Below, in pieces: positions 1 to 9,101 of a DNA stretch of 64,000 nt. Origin of the DNA: G965276765 sp965276825 (GTDB lineage Bacteria; Actinomycetota; Acidimicrobiia; Acidimicrobiales; Palsa-688); contig OZ255630.1 in the NCBI GenBank assembly GCA_965276825.1, forward strand, positions 1,612,001-1,676,000, given 5' to 3'. The notes beneath the pieces are model-generated. The model saw nothing but the letters and a program-made list of their open reading frames with translations. It had not been told where the DNA came from and ran no database searches. Made by a program: the position numbers and the translations under genes. The stretch's first letter is position 1, and each line of letters opens with the position of its first letter.

Positions 1-320
1 GCGAGGATCTCGGCCCGCCGCAGCACCGCCACGCCGAGGCGGTGGGCCTCGATGAGCTCGGGGTTGTCGGCCGGCACGGCCGTGGAGGCGGTGACGACCG
101 CGGCCGACCCCACGTTGGTCGCGGCGTGGCCGACGGCGACCTCCACGCCGGCTGCGGCCAGGCGCGAGGTGGTCGCCGACGCGGCCCGGTCGCTCCCGGT
201 GACGGTGTGGCCCATGGCGAGCAGGACCGTGGCGATGGCGCTCATGCCGGAGCCACCTGCGCCGATCACGTGCACCCTGGTCGGTCGGCTCAGGTCCACC
301 CGTCGGGACCGCTCAGGCAC
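1..320 (-). CDS. murC: UDP-N-acetylmuramate--L-alanine ligase, N-terminal part (runs off the window)
   Basis: Cytoplasmic Mur ligase that adds L-Ala to UDP-MurNAc, the first amino acid of the peptidoglycan stem. About 106 residues are visible. They hold the N-terminal Rossmann signature HVIGAGGSGMSAIA and the following GSD and TAVP segments typical of MurC; the ATP-binding and catalytic domains lie beyond the window edge. A GTG start at 318-320 overlaps the end of murG by 8 bp, so it is probably translationally coupled as the last visible gene of the dcw operon. A later in-frame GTG is possible. Confidence 0.9.
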   Translation of the reverse strand, partial: MPERSRRVDLSRPTRVHVIGAGGSGMSAIATVLLAMGHTVTGSDRAASATTSRLAAAGVEVAVGHAATNVGSAAVVTASTAVPADNPELIEAHRLGVAVLRRAEIL

Positions 321-1428
321 GTGCGTGGGCCTCGGCCAGGGCGGCCACCGCGGCGGCGGCGTCGGGACGGGCGACGGCCGCCGCCGCCACCCCCATGGCG
401 GCGAGGGTCGCCGGCTCGGCGAGGAGACGGCCGAGCTCGTCGGCCAGCCGGCCCTCGTCGAGCTCGGCGTCGGGGACCACGACCGCTGCGCCGACCTCGG
501 CCATGCGCATCGCGTTGGCGCTCTGGTGGTCGCCGGGCGCGCCGGGCAACGGGATCAGGACCGACGCCACGCCGGCGGCGGCCAGCTCGAAGACCGTGCC
601 GCCGGCCCGCGCGACGACGACGTCCGCGGCCCGCAGCACCAGGTCCATGCGCCGCTCGAAGGCGACCTGGTGGTAGCTGAGCCCCCCGGCGACCGCCGCG
701 GGAAGGCGTCGGGCCATGGCCCTGGCGTCGCGCTCCCCGGTGACGTGGTGGACGGCGAGGCCGCCCCGCCCGGCCCACCGCGCCGCCAGGCCGACGGTGG
801 CCTCGTTGATCCTCCTGGCGCCGAGCGATCCCCCGGTCACCGCCACGACGAGGCCGTCGACGGGCAGCCCGAGCTCGGCCCGTGCTTGCGCCCGACCCGA
901 AGGGCTGCGGTCGAGCGAGGTCAGCTGGGGACGGACGGGGTTGCCCGTGACCACGGCGCGCGGCAGCGCCGTGCCGGCGAAGGGGACGGCGCACGCGGCG
1001 GCGAAGCGCCCGGCCAGCCGGTTGGCCAGCCCGGGCACGGCATTTTGCTCGGCGACGACCAGCGGCACCCGCCAGAGCGCCGCCGCGACCACGCCGGGCA
1101 CCGAGGCGTAGCCGCCGACCGAGACCACGACACGCGGCCGCAGGCGGCGCAGGAGGAGCATGGCCCGCCCGATGGCCAGGACGGTCCCGGTGACGGCGCC
1201 GACGTTGGCGAGGGTGAGGCGCCTGGCGACCCCCCGGCCGCTCAGCAGGGTGACCTCGAAGCCGGCGGCGGGGACCAGGTCGCGCTCCATCCCCCTGGCC
1301 GAGCCGAGGAAGTGGATGCTGGCGGCGGGGTGGCCGGCGGCGACGAGGGCCTCGCCGACGGCGATGGCCGGGATCACGTGGCCGCCCGTGCCCCCGCCGG
1401 CGACGACGGCGAAGGCGGCCTCGCTCAT
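313..1428 (-). CDS. murG: UDP-GlcNAc:lipid I N-acetylglucosaminyltransferase MurG
   Basis: Peripheral membrane GT28 glycosyltransferase that converts lipid I to lipid II. The 371-residue product has the family length. The N-terminal GGGTGGH loop (about residues 11-17) is the first G-loop. The C-terminal UDP-GlcNAc site shows RAGGTVFELAAAG and then DHQSANA. It lies between ftsW and murC in the classical dcw order. The ATG at 1426-1428 follows a 49-bp gap after ftsW, one of the few junctions in this operon without an overlap. Confidence 0.96.
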   Translation of the reverse strand: MSEAAFAVVAGGGTGGHVIPAIAVGEALVAAGHPAASIHFLGSARGMERDLVPAAGFEVTLLSGRGVARRLTLANVGAVTGTVLAIGRAMLLLRRLRPRVVVSVGGYASVPGVVAAALWRVPLVVAEQNAVPGLANRLAGRFAAACAVPFAGTALPRAVVTGNPVRPQLTSLDRSPSGRAQARAELGLPVDGLVVAVTGGSLGARRINEATVGLAARWAGRGGLAVHHVTGERDARAMARRLPAAVAGGLSYHQVAFERRMDLVLRAADVVVARAGGTVFELAAAGVASVLIPLPGAPGDHQSANAMRMAEVGAAVVVPDAELDEGRLADELGRLLAEPATLAAMGVAAAAVARPDAAAAVAALAEAHARA

Positions 1429-1477
1429 CGCTCCGGCCGCGACACGACGCCGGCCCGAGCCGAGCTCCCAGGGTCGC

Positions 1478-2638
1478 TCACGACCTGCGGGCCACGCTTG
1501 CCAGCATCCCGGCCCCGAACAGCGCGATCACGAGCGACGAGCCCCCGAAGGAGACGAACGGCAGGGGCACGCCGGTCACCGGGAGCAGGCCGACGACGGC
1601 CCCCATGTTGATGGCCGCCTGCCCGACGAGCCACGCGGTGATCCCCGCGGCCAGCAGGCCGGAGAAGCGGTCCTTGGCGCCGGCGGCGATCCGGACGCCG
1701 ACCAGGCCGAGGCCGAGGAACAGGCCGCTCAGCAGGAGCGTGCCGACCAGGCCGGTCTCCTCCCCGATGACCGCGAAGATGTAGTCGGTCTGGGCGTTGG
1801 GCAGGTAGCCGTAGGCGGCCGTGCTGGCGCCGATGCCGTCGCCGACGAGGTGCCCGCTGTTGAGGGCGGCGAGGCCCTGGGCCGCCTGGTAGCCGGTGTC
1901 CGACTGGTGGGCGAGGGGATGCAGGAAGGAGGTCATGCGCCGCCACCGGTAGGGAGCGGCGACGGCGAGGACCAGGCTCAGGACCGCACCCGAGCCGAAG
2001 ATGACGCCGAGGGGCCGGAGCGGCAGCCCGGCGGTGAAGATCATGGCCAGGCCGATCAGGCCGAGCACGAGGGTGGTGCCCATGTCGGGCTGGCGGATGA
2101 CGAGCACGCCGACGACCAGGAACACGGCGATGACCGGCCCCATCTGGTAGCGCCAGTCGCCCCGTTCGCCGCGGGTGGCCCTGCGGTCGACCACGTCGGC
2201 GGTGAACAGGATGAACGCCAGCTTGGCGAACTCCGAGGGCTGGACCTGCAGCGACGACGTCCCGATCCAGCGGGAGGCGCCCGACGAGCTGACGCCGATG
2301 CCGGGCACGAGGACGGCGACGAGCAGCACGCAGGTGACGACCATCAGGGGCCTGGCCAGCTTGCGCAGCCGGTGGAGATCGGTGCGGGCGGCGAGGCCGA
2401 AGGCGACGACGCCGATCACCAGCCAGATCAGCTGGCGCTCGAAGTAGTGCCAGGGGTTGCCGTACTGGCGGATGCTGAGCACCGACGACGACGACAGGAC
2501 CATCACGACCCCGACGAGGTTGATCACCACGAGCAGGGTGACGAGCACGTACCTGCTGCTCGACGTGGTCCTGGCCGCCGGCTTGGACGCGCCCCTCGCG
2601 GTGAGTGACGGCACCCTCCCGCTGACTGTGGTGACCAT
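1478..2638 (-). CDS. ftsW: SEDS-family lipid II polymerase/flippase FtsW
   Basis: Polytopic SEDS glycosyltransferase of the divisome, 386 residues. After a short basic N-terminus it shows about ten hydrophobic helices and the SEDS landmarks RQPDMGTTLVL, GIGASTAAYGYLPNAQTDYIF and the terminal PFVSFGGSSL. I chose the ATG at 2636-2638 because it overlaps the murD stop as ATGA; a longer open frame upstream is only a shadow of murD. Normally FtsW works with the transpeptidase FtsI, which is missing from this cluster. Confidence 0.95.
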   Translation of the reverse strand: MVTTVSGRVPSLTARGASKPAARTTSSSRYVLVTLLVVINLVGVVMVLSSSSVLSIRQYGNPWHYFERQLIWLVIGVVAFGLAARTDLHRLRKLARPLMVVTCVLLVAVLVPGIGVSSSGASRWIGTSSLQVQPSEFAKLAFILFTADVVDRRATRGERGDWRYQMGPVIAVFLVVGVLVIRQPDMGTTLVLGLIGLAMIFTAGLPLRPLGVIFGSGAVLSLVLAVAAPYRWRRMTSFLHPLAHQSDTGYQAAQGLAALNSGHLVGDGIGASTAAYGYLPNAQTDYIFAVIGEETGLVGTLLLSGLFLGLGLVGVRIAAGAKDRFSGLLAAGITAWLVGQAAINMGAVVGLLPVTGVPLPFVSFGGSSLVIALFGAGMLASVARRS

Positions 2639-4035
2639 CACGTGCTCCCTTGCCGGTCGGGGACCCGGGGGCCCGTACGTTGCACTGCTGTGCCCACCAG
2701 GTCCCTGACCCAGCGGGCGAAGTCGTCGCCCCGCTCGCCGTAGGAGCGGTACCAGTCGAAGCTGGCGCACCCCGGCGAGAGGATCACCGCGTCGCCCGGC
2801 CTGGCCGACGAGGCCGCCGCCGCCACCGCAGCGGCCATCGAGCTGGCCCGCGAGACGGGGACGAGCCCCCTGAAGGCGGCCGAGACCTCGTCGGCCGCCT
2901 CTCCGATGGCCACCACCGAGCGGACCGGCGGGACCGTCGTGGCGAGGACCGAGAGGTCGAGGCCCTTGTTGCGACCGCCGGCGACGAGCACCACGGACCC
3001 GAAGCCGGCGACCGCCGCCGCCACCGAAGCCGGCGTGGTCGCCTTCGAGTCGTCGTACCACCGCACGCCGCCGGCGTCGGCGACCAGCTCGACGCGGTGG
3101 CGGAGGGTCAGCGGGGCGCGCAGGGCCGCGGCGATCCCCTCCGGGGTGGCGCCTGCGGCGGTGGCCACGGCGGCCGCGGCGAGCGCGTTGGCCCGGTCGT
3201 GGGGCAGTGACCTGGCCAGGGCGTCGACCGGCAGCACCTCGGCACCCGTTGGCCCGAGGAGCGCGCCGGCGTCCTCCCACCAGTCGGCCGGGCCGAGGGT
3301 CGAGAAGGTCACCAGCCGGCTCCCCGCAGGGCGGCGCGCCGCGGCCGAGACCACGGCGTCGTCGGCCGCGTTGACCACGACGGTGTCGCCCGGGCCCTGG
3401 TTGGCCCAGATCCTGGCCTTGGCCTCGGCGTAGTGCGCGAGGTCGGGGTGCCAGTCGAGGTGGTCGGGGGCGAAGTTGAGCCAGCAGCTCACGGTGGGAT
3501 GGAAGCCCGCGGTGAACTGCAGCTGAAACGACGAGACCTCGGCGACGACCACGTCGGCGCGCCCGGCGGCGAGCACCTCGACGAGGGGGGAGCCGATGTT
3601 GCCGGCGGCGGCGGCGCTCCGCCCGGACCGCTCGAGGGCGTCGCGCACGAGGGTGGTGACCGTCGTCTTTCCGTTGGTGCCGGTGATGGCGACCAGCTGC
3701 GGCGCGCCGGGTCCGTGCCCGAGCCGCCAGGCCAGCTCGACCTCGCTGACGAGCGGCGTGCCGGCCGCGGCCGCGGCGTCGTAGACGGGATGGGTGACGG
3801 GGACGCCGGGGCTCACCACGACCTCATCGGCGCCGGCCACGAGATCGGCGAGGGGGGCGCCCGACGGGGCGGTGACGAGCACGGCACCCGACCTGGCGGC
3901 GACGGTCGGCGCGTCGGGGGCGGGTGCGTCGTCGACGACGGTCACGGCCACGCCGTCGGCGGCCAGGCGCGCCGCCACAGCCCGGCCGGTGACGCCGAAC
4001 CCGACGACCAGGGTGCGCGCCGTGTGGCCGCTCAT
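2638..4035 (-). CDS. murD: UDP-N-acetylmuramoyl-L-alanine--D-glutamate ligase
   Basis: Mur ligase that adds D-Glu to UDP-MurNAc-L-Ala in the cytoplasm. The 465-residue product carries an N-terminal Rossmann-like fold (VVGFGVTGRAVA), the ATP-binding GTNGKTT loop at about residues 119-125, SSFQLQ, the NFAPDHLDWH segment and a C-terminal domain with DDSKATTPAS and LSPGCASFDWY. The ATG at 4033-4035 overlaps the mraY stop (ATGA), and its own stop overlaps the ftsW start. Confidence 0.95.
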   Translation of the reverse strand: MSGHTARTLVVGFGVTGRAVAARLAADGVAVTVVDDAPAPDAPTVAARSGAVLVTAPSGAPLADLVAGADEVVVSPGVPVTHPVYDAAAAAGTPLVSEVELAWRLGHGPGAPQLVAITGTNGKTTVTTLVRDALERSGRSAAAAGNIGSPLVEVLAAGRADVVVAEVSSFQLQFTAGFHPTVSCWLNFAPDHLDWHPDLAHYAEAKARIWANQGPGDTVVVNAADDAVVSAAARRPAGSRLVTFSTLGPADWWEDAGALLGPTGAEVLPVDALARSLPHDRANALAAAAVATAAGATPEGIAAALRAPLTLRHRVELVADAGGVRWYDDSKATTPASVAAAVAGFGSVVLVAGGRNKGLDLSVLATTVPPVRSVVAIGEAADEVSAAFRGLVPVSRASSMAAAVAAAASSARPGDAVILSPGCASFDWYRSYGERGDDFARWVRDLVGTAVQRTGPRVPDRQGST

Positions 4036-5060
4036 CCGCTGCCGCCGTGGGCGAGGAAGTCCGTGTAGAACAGCCCGAGGGCCAGGCTGGTGAAGGCGGC
4101 GGCGAGGATCCAGAAGCGGATGATGACCGTGGTCTCCGGCCAGCCGACCAGCTCGAAGTGGTGGTGGATGGGCGCCATCCGGAACACCCGCCGGTGGAGG
4201 AGCCGGAAGCTGCCCACCTGGGCGATGACCGACAGGGTCTCGAGGACGAACAGGCCCCCGACGACGGGGAGCAGGAGGTCGACGTTCTCGAGCAGGGCGA
4301 GGGTGGCGACGGCCGCGCCGATGCCGAGCGCTCCGGTGTCGCCCATGAAGATCTTGGCCGGGGCGGCATTCCACCAGAGGAAGCCGGCGCAGGCCGCCAG
4401 CATGGCGGTGGCCAGGGCGGCCTCGTCGAGCGACGCCGGGTTGAGGTAGATCTTCTTGTGCTTGAACTGCTCGAAGGCGATCACCACGAAGGTGACGAAG
4501 GTGAACCCCGACGAGCCTGCGGCCAGGCCGTCGAGGCCGTCGGTCAGGTTGACCGCGTTGGTGGTGCCGAGGATGACCAGGGTGGCGAAGATCACCCAGC
4601 CGACGCTGCCCAGGTTGATCCCGAGGGAGTTGTACCGGGTGAAGGAGAGGTGGGTGTCGACGTGGAGGACCGCGACGCAGACGATGGAGAAGGCCAGGGC
4701 GATGGCGAGCTGCCCGGCCGCCTTGGCCCGCTTGTTGAGGCCGAGCGACCGTCGCCTGGTGACCTTGATCCAGTCGTCGGCGAAGCCGACGGCTGCGGCT
4801 CCCGCGATGGTGGCGATGGCCACAAGGCCGCGGGTGGTGAACGTGCCGACGATGTGCTCGCTGCCGTACCCCGCGGCGGCGGCGAAGATGATGGCCACGC
4901 CGCCCATGGTCGGGGTGCCGGCCTTGGTCAGGTGCCCCTGGGGCCCGTCCTCCCGGATCTGCTGGCCGATGCCGCGCGACCGCAGCCACCGGATCAGCAG
5001 GGGGGTCCCGAGGAGCGAGACGAGCAGCGAGACGGCCCCGGAGATGAGCAGGTCGTTCAA
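4032..5060 (-). CDS. mraY: Phospho-N-acetylmuramoyl-pentapeptide transferase MraY
   Basis: Integral membrane enzyme that attaches phospho-MurNAc-pentapeptide to undecaprenyl phosphate, giving lipid I. The 342 residues include GTPTMGGVAI, the DDW aspartates, NAVNLTDGLDGLA, the FMGDTGAL catalytic segment and the HHHFE cluster, spread over about ten helices. The start is a TTG at 5058-5060 overlapping the murE stop (TTGA), in line with the tight coupling of this operon. murF, usually between murE and mraY, is not present. Confidence 0.95.
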   Translation of the reverse strand: MNDLLISGAVSLLVSLLGTPLLIRWLRSRGIGQQIREDGPQGHLTKAGTPTMGGVAIIFAAAAGYGSEHIVGTFTTRGLVAIATIAGAAAVGFADDWIKVTRRRSLGLNKRAKAAGQLAIALAFSIVCVAVLHVDTHLSFTRYNSLGINLGSVGWVIFATLVILGTTNAVNLTDGLDGLAAGSSGFTFVTFVVIAFEQFKHKKIYLNPASLDEAALATAMLAACAGFLWWNAAPAKIFMGDTGALGIGAAVATLALLENVDLLLPVVGGLFVLETLSVIAQVGSFRLLHRRVFRMAPIHHHFELVGWPETTVIIRFWILAAAFTSLALGLFYTDFLAHGGSG

Positions 5061-6511
5061 CGGGCCGCCCTGCCCACACCCCGCGAGGACAGGATCCTGG
5101 CCAGGATGTCTCTGGCCACGCCGGCGTCGTCGAACGGCCGGACGTGGCCGGCCACCTCCTGGCCCTGCTCGTGACCCTTGCCGGCGATGACCACGACGTC
5201 GCCGTCGACGGCCACGGCGAGCGCGGTGGCGATGGCGTCGTGGCGGTCGGGGACGACCTGGACACGGGCGCCCCGGGGCACACCGTCGGCCACCGCCTGG
5301 ATGATCGCGCCCGGGTCCTCGCCCCTCGGGTTGTCGGAGGTGATGACCGTGAGATCGGCGAGCCGACCTGCGGCGTCGCCCATGAGCGGGCGCTTGTCGC
5401 GATCGCGGTCGCCCCCCGCGCCGAAGACCACGATGAGGTCGCCCTTGGTGATCTCGCGCGCCGCGGTGAGGACCTTGACCAGACCGTCGGGGGTGTGGGC
5501 GTAGTCGACCAGGACGGTGAAGGGCTGCCCGGCGTCGACGGTCTCGAAGCGCCCCCTGACCTGGTCGACGGCGGCGAGCCCGATGCCGATGGCCGCAGCG
5601 TCCACGCCGAGGACCCGGGCGGTGCGCGCTGCGGCGATGGCGTTGAGGACGTTGAAGCGGCCGCCGAGGTGGAGGTGGATCTCGGTCCCCTCCCACCCGA
5701 AGGTCGACCCGCCGGGGCCCAGCTCCAGGTCGGTGGCGTCGTCGATGCCGTAGTCGACCACGTCCTGGCCGCGCCCGGAGAGCCGGCCGATCAGCACCCG
5801 TCCCCACTCGTCGTCGCGGTTGACGACCGCGACGGGGCTGCGGTCGGGCTCGAACAGCGAGGCCTTGGCCTCGAAGTAGCGCTCCATCGTGCCGTGGTAG
5901 TCGAGGTGGTCCTGGGTCACGTTGGTGAGGACGCCCGCTGCGAAGCGCATCCCGTCGACGCGGTGCTGGTCGAGGGCGTGGGACGACACCTCCATGGCTA
6001 TCGCGCGGACACCGGCGTCCCGCAACTCGGCCAGCCTGGCCTGCAGCTCGGGCGCCTCGGGCGTGGTCCTGGCCTGGGTGAGGGTCCCGATGGCCGCCGA
6101 CGTCGTCCCGGCCGCCGAGAAGATGCCGGCGAGCAGCGCCGTGGTGGTCGTCTTGCCGTTGGTCCCGGTGACCCCGACCACGAGGAGGTCGCGCGACGGT
6201 TGGCCGTAGACCTCAGCGGCGATCCGGCCGACGGCCCGCCGCGTCGAGGTGACCACGACCTGGGCCACGTCGACCTCGAGGGGTCGCTCGCAGAGCAGTG
6301 CGACCGCTCCGGCGCTCACCGCGCCGATCGCGAAGGTGTGGCCATCGACGCTGCTCCCCGGGACGCAGGCGAAGAGGGTGCCGGGGACCACCGCCCGCGA
6401 GTCCATGGTCACCGAGGTCACGTCGACATCGGCGCGCCCGCCCACCTCCACGAGCAGTCCGGTCCCGGTCAGGGCGTCCGCGACGGCGCGGTCGAGCTGC
6501 ACGGCCGTCAA
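5057..6511 (-). CDS. murE: UDP-N-acetylmuramoyl-tripeptide synthetase MurE, meso-DAP type
   Basis: Mur ligase that adds the third stem residue. The roughly 484-residue product contains GTNGKTTTT (about residues 116-124), MEVSSHALDQHRVDG, the carbamoyl-lysine region and, near residue 400, SDNPRGED. The DNPR signature indicates meso-diaminopimelate rather than lysine as substrate, which fits dapC, dapE and dapF elsewhere in the window. No ATG or GTG overlaps the upstream stop. A TTG at 6509-6511 is the first usable start and a GTG at 6500-6502 is the alternative. The 31-bp gap before it breaks the otherwise overlapping pattern and sits where ftsI is expected. Confidence 0.93.
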   Translation of the reverse strand: MTAVQLDRAVADALTGTGLLVEVGGRADVDVTSVTMDSRAVVPGTLFACVPGSSVDGHTFAIGAVSAGAVALLCERPLEVDVAQVVVTSTRRAVGRIAAEVYGQPSRDLLVVGVTGTNGKTTTTALLAGIFSAAGTTSAAIGTLTQARTTPEAPELQARLAELRDAGVRAIAMEVSSHALDQHRVDGMRFAAGVLTNVTQDHLDYHGTMERYFEAKASLFEPDRSPVAVVNRDDEWGRVLIGRLSGRGQDVVDYGIDDATDLELGPGGSTFGWEGTEIHLHLGGRFNVLNAIAAARTARVLGVDAAAIGIGLAAVDQVRGRFETVDAGQPFTVLVDYAHTPDGLVKVLTAAREITKGDLIVVFGAGGDRDRDKRPLMGDAAGRLADLTVITSDNPRGEDPGAIIQAVADGVPRGARVQVVPDRHDAIATALAVAVDGDVVVIAGKGHEQGQEVAGHVRPFDDAGVARDILARILSSRGVGRAAR

Positions 6512-6542
6512 GCTCCGAGACGGCCGCAGCGGGGCCGCCGCG

Positions 6543-7427
6543 TCACGACGAGCCTTGGACGTCGGACTTGATGCGGCTCCAGTCCGAGATGCCGGCAGGG
6601 GCGATGGCGCCCTCCGACGGGGCCGGGGCGGTGGCGGTCGGGCTCGCCGGACCGCCGACCCCGAGCACGAAGCGTTCGTAACCGGGCTGGCGCATCCCGA
6701 GGCGCAGCGCGGCCCGCATGATGTTGGCCGGCGCGCTGGCGTGGGCCACGGCGACCCGCTGGTCCTCGTAGTGGACCTGGGCGGTCTGGAGGACCGCCGC
6801 CTTGCGGTCGAGCTCGAACTGGGTCTGCGCCGAGAGGACGTGGAGGTAGACGAGCCCGAAGGCGACGACGACGGCGACGCTCGACAGTCCGAGGACCATG
6901 AGCTTGGTGGCGCGGCGCCGTTGGGCCGGGGTGCGCTGGCGGGGGGCGACGACCCGGAGGTGGCGGCCCCTCGGCTCGGGAGCGGCGTCCGGGGTCGGCC
7001 GGAGGGCGGGGGCGGCGCTCCCGCGCGTCGGGGTGGGGGCGCCAACGTCGGCGGCACCGCGGCGGGTGGTCGATGGCGCGCCGCCGGGGTTGGCCGCCCG
7101 CACCCGGTCGCCGGCGGGTGCGCGGGTGGCTGGGCGTCGGGTCGCGGCCGGGTCGGGGAGGGCGCCCGTGGATGAGCCCGATGGCGAGCGGGATCGACCG
7201 CTCCGGGACGCCTGGCGTGCCGGGCTCGGGGTCGGGGAACGGCGTGGCGCCGCGCCGGGCGAGGGGCTCTGGCGGTGCAGGCCGCCCGCATCGGCCCAGG
7301 TCGACAGTGACATGCGGGCGCGGGCCGCCCCGGAGCGGGGGGTGCCCGGCAGCGAGGGTGAGGGTGAGGGTGAGGGTGAGGGGTGGTGGCGACGGGTGGT
7401 CGGCGGGGCGGTGGCGAGGTCGGTCAC
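6543..7427 (-). CDS. FtsL-like septum protein with long Pro/Ser/Arg-rich N-terminus
   Basis: Probable bitopic divisome protein. The last 120 residues are FtsL-like: one transmembrane helix (VLGLSSVAVVVAFGLVYLHVL), a short extracytoplasmic heptad-rich stretch starting SAQTQFELDRKAA, and a tail containing LGMRQPGYERF. About 165 residues of low-complexity, basic, Pro/Ser-rich sequence come first, including an SP dipeptide run encoded by a GAGGGT hexamer repeat (about 7353-7381). The GTG at 7425-7427 overlaps the rsmH stop (GTGA). Position between rsmH and murE supports the FtsL assignment; sequence similarity alone would be weak. Confidence 0.75.
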   Translation of the reverse strand: MTDLATAPPTTRRHHPSPSPSPSPSLPGTPRSGAARARMSLSTWADAGGLHRQSPSPGAAPRRSPTPSPARQASRSGRSRSPSGSSTGALPDPAATRRPATRAPAGDRVRAANPGGAPSTTRRGAADVGAPTPTRGSAAPALRPTPDAAPEPRGRHLRVVAPRQRTPAQRRRATKLMVLGLSSVAVVVAFGLVYLHVLSAQTQFELDRKAAVLQTAQVHYEDQRVAVAHASAPANIMRAALRLGMRQPGYERFVLGVGGPASPTATAPAPSEGAIAPAGISDWSRIKSDVQGSS

Positions 7428-8398
7428 GGCTGCTCCGGGGGGGTGGCGTGGGGGGGATCGAGGGCCTCGACGGCGCGCAGCCTGGCGCTCTCCGCCCTCC
7501 GGTTGCCGGCCAGCTCGACCGGGCCTGGACGTCTCGCCTTCCTGTTCAGGAGCCGCACCTGCGGGGTGGCGCCGCAGACGCACGGCAACCCCGGCGGGCA
7601 GACGCAACCGCCGTCGGCGGCTTGGCGGAAGCGCTGCTTGACGATGCGGTCCTCGCCCGAGTGGTAGGCGAGCACGGCCATCCGGCCGCGAGGCACGAGC
7701 CGGTCGACGAGGACGTCGATGGTGGGGGGGAGGATGGTGAGCTCGTCGTTGACGGCGATGCGCAGCGCCTGGAACACCCGCTTGGCCGGGTGACCACCCG
7801 TGCGGCGCGTGGCCGCCGGGATGGCGGATCTGACCGTCTCGGCGAGCGTCGCGGTCGAGGTCACCGGCCGGGAGGCCACCACGGCGGCGGCGATGCGGCG
7901 AGCGAAGCGCTCCTCGCCGTTGGCGCGGAACAGCTCGGTCAGCTCCTGCTCGGTCCAGGTGTTGACCACGTCGTCCGCTCGTGTCGGGCTGCTCTGGTCC
8001 ATGCGCATGTCGAGTGGGCCGTCGTGGCGGTAGCTGAAGCCCCGGTGACCCTCGTCGAGCTGGGGGGAGCTGACACCGAGGTCGAGGAGGGCGCCGGCGA
8101 TCTGTCCGACGCCGAGCCCGTCGAGCACGTCGCCGGCGGCGTCGAACCTGGCTCGCACGACCGTCGCCCTGGCGCCGAAGCGGGCCAGCCGGGTGGTCGC
8201 CGCGAGCACTGCGTCGGCGTCCTGGTCGAGTCCGACGAGGCTCAGGTGCGGGTGGGCGTCCAGGATGGCGGTGGCGTGGCCGGCACCCCCCACGGTCCCG
8301 TCGACCACGGTGCCGGCCGGGACGGCGCCCATCAGCTCGACGATCTCGGCCGCCATGACCGGGACGTGGACGAAACCGTCGTCGTGGACCTGGCTCAT
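7424..8398 (-). CDS. rsmH: 16S rRNA (cytosine1402-N4)-methyltransferase RsmH
   Basis: SAM-dependent methyltransferase that modifies C1402 of 16S rRNA, 324 residues. It begins with HVPVMAAEIVELM and the SAM loop DGTVGGAGH. LLDLGVSSPQLDE, GPLDMRMD, HPAKRVFQALRIAVN and AYHSGEDRIVK follow, all MraW signatures. The ATG at 8396-8398 follows a 176-bp gap after mraZ. It is the second gene of the dcw cluster. Confidence 0.97.
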   Translation of the reverse strand: MSQVHDDGFVHVPVMAAEIVELMGAVPAGTVVDGTVGGAGHATAILDAHPHLSLVGLDQDADAVLAATTRLARFGARATVVRARFDAAGDVLDGLGVGQIAGALLDLGVSSPQLDEGHRGFSYRHDGPLDMRMDQSSPTRADDVVNTWTEQELTELFRANGEERFARRIAAAVVASRPVTSTATLAETVRSAIPAATRRTGGHPAKRVFQALRIAVNDELTILPPTIDVLVDRLVPRGRMAVLAYHSGEDRIVKQRFRQAADGGCVCPPGLPCVCGATPQVRLLNRKARRPGPVELAGNRRAESARLRAVEALDPPHATPPEQP

Positions 8399-8574
8399 CT
8401 GCAACCCCTCGGCCAGCCTGCCGCCGGGATGTCTCCCCGGTCGTGCGGAGTGGGAGCGGGCGGAGAAGGGGACTCCCACCCTGCTGGTCGAAGGGTTGCA
8501 CACGAGCCGGGGCACCACACGACGCGGGCCGGATGGAGCGATGGTGGGACGGTGATGGGCGCGGACATCGGTCC

Positions 8575-9021
8575 TCACCCGACCGGTTCGGTCCTCGCCG
8601 GGTCGACCGGGTTGAGAAACGCCTCCTCCGACGGCTGGACGCGCTGCTCCCAGACGACCGGCGACCACACCTCGACCCGGTCGATGGCCCCGGTCACCAG
8701 GACCGGGGCGCTGTCCTCGAGGCCGGCGTAGGTCCGCAACCACTGCGGGATGGCCACCCGGCCCTGCCGGTCGATCTCCACCTCTGCCGCTCCGGCCGCC
8801 CAGACGCGGACCCGGTTGCGGTCGCCGGTGCTGCGGTCCTGCACGTCGGCCTGCTTCACGACCTCCTTCTCGAACTCCTCGGGCGTCCAGAGGGCGACGC
8901 ACCCCTCGAGGTTCTGCGACAGGAAGACCTGCGAGGCGAAGTGGGACCGGAACCGGGCCGGCAGGACGACGCGTCCCTTGGTGTCCAGGGAGTGCTCGTA
9001 CCTCCCGAAGAACAACGCCAC
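8575..9021 (-). CDS. mraZ: Transcriptional regulator MraZ
   Basis: SpoVT-AbrB-fold DNA-binding protein, 148 residues, with two MraZ repeats: FGRYEHSLDTKGRVVLPARFR at the N-terminus and EVEIDRQGRVAIPQWLR in the second half. It usually represses its own operon through repeated TGGG-type boxes. The GTG at 9019-9021 is preceded by a strong GGAGGAGA Shine-Dalgarno, and phased GTGGGG repeats lie 45-80 bp upstream, which is where MraZ operators are expected. Confidence 0.96.
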   Translation of the reverse strand: MALFFGRYEHSLDTKGRVVLPARFRSHFASQVFLSQNLEGCVALWTPEEFEKEVVKQADVQDRSTGDRNRVRVWAAGAAEVEIDRQGRVAIPQWLRTYAGLEDSAPVLVTGAIDRVEVWSPVVWEQRVQPSEEAFLNPVDPARTEPVG

Positions 9022-9065
9022 CGGTCACCTGTCTCTCCTCCGCGGCGCAAGGGCCCTCCCTTACG

Positions 9066-9101
9066 CCCCACGAGTCCCCACGATACTCCCTTCTCCCCCA
9101 C
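9066..9101 (-). promoter_or_regulatory. Putative MraZ boxes upstream of the dcw operon
   Basis: Read on the minus strand, TGGGG cores occur at one-turn spacing: the plus-strand CCCAC cores end at 9071, 9081 and 9101, with a degenerate unit between the last two, and two looser copies end at 9116 and 9125. This matches the known TGGG-N-N5 direct-repeat operators of MraZ. The repeats lie 45-80 bp before the mraZ start, so autoregulation of the whole dcw operon is likely. Assignment rests on pattern and position only. Confidence 0.6.
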
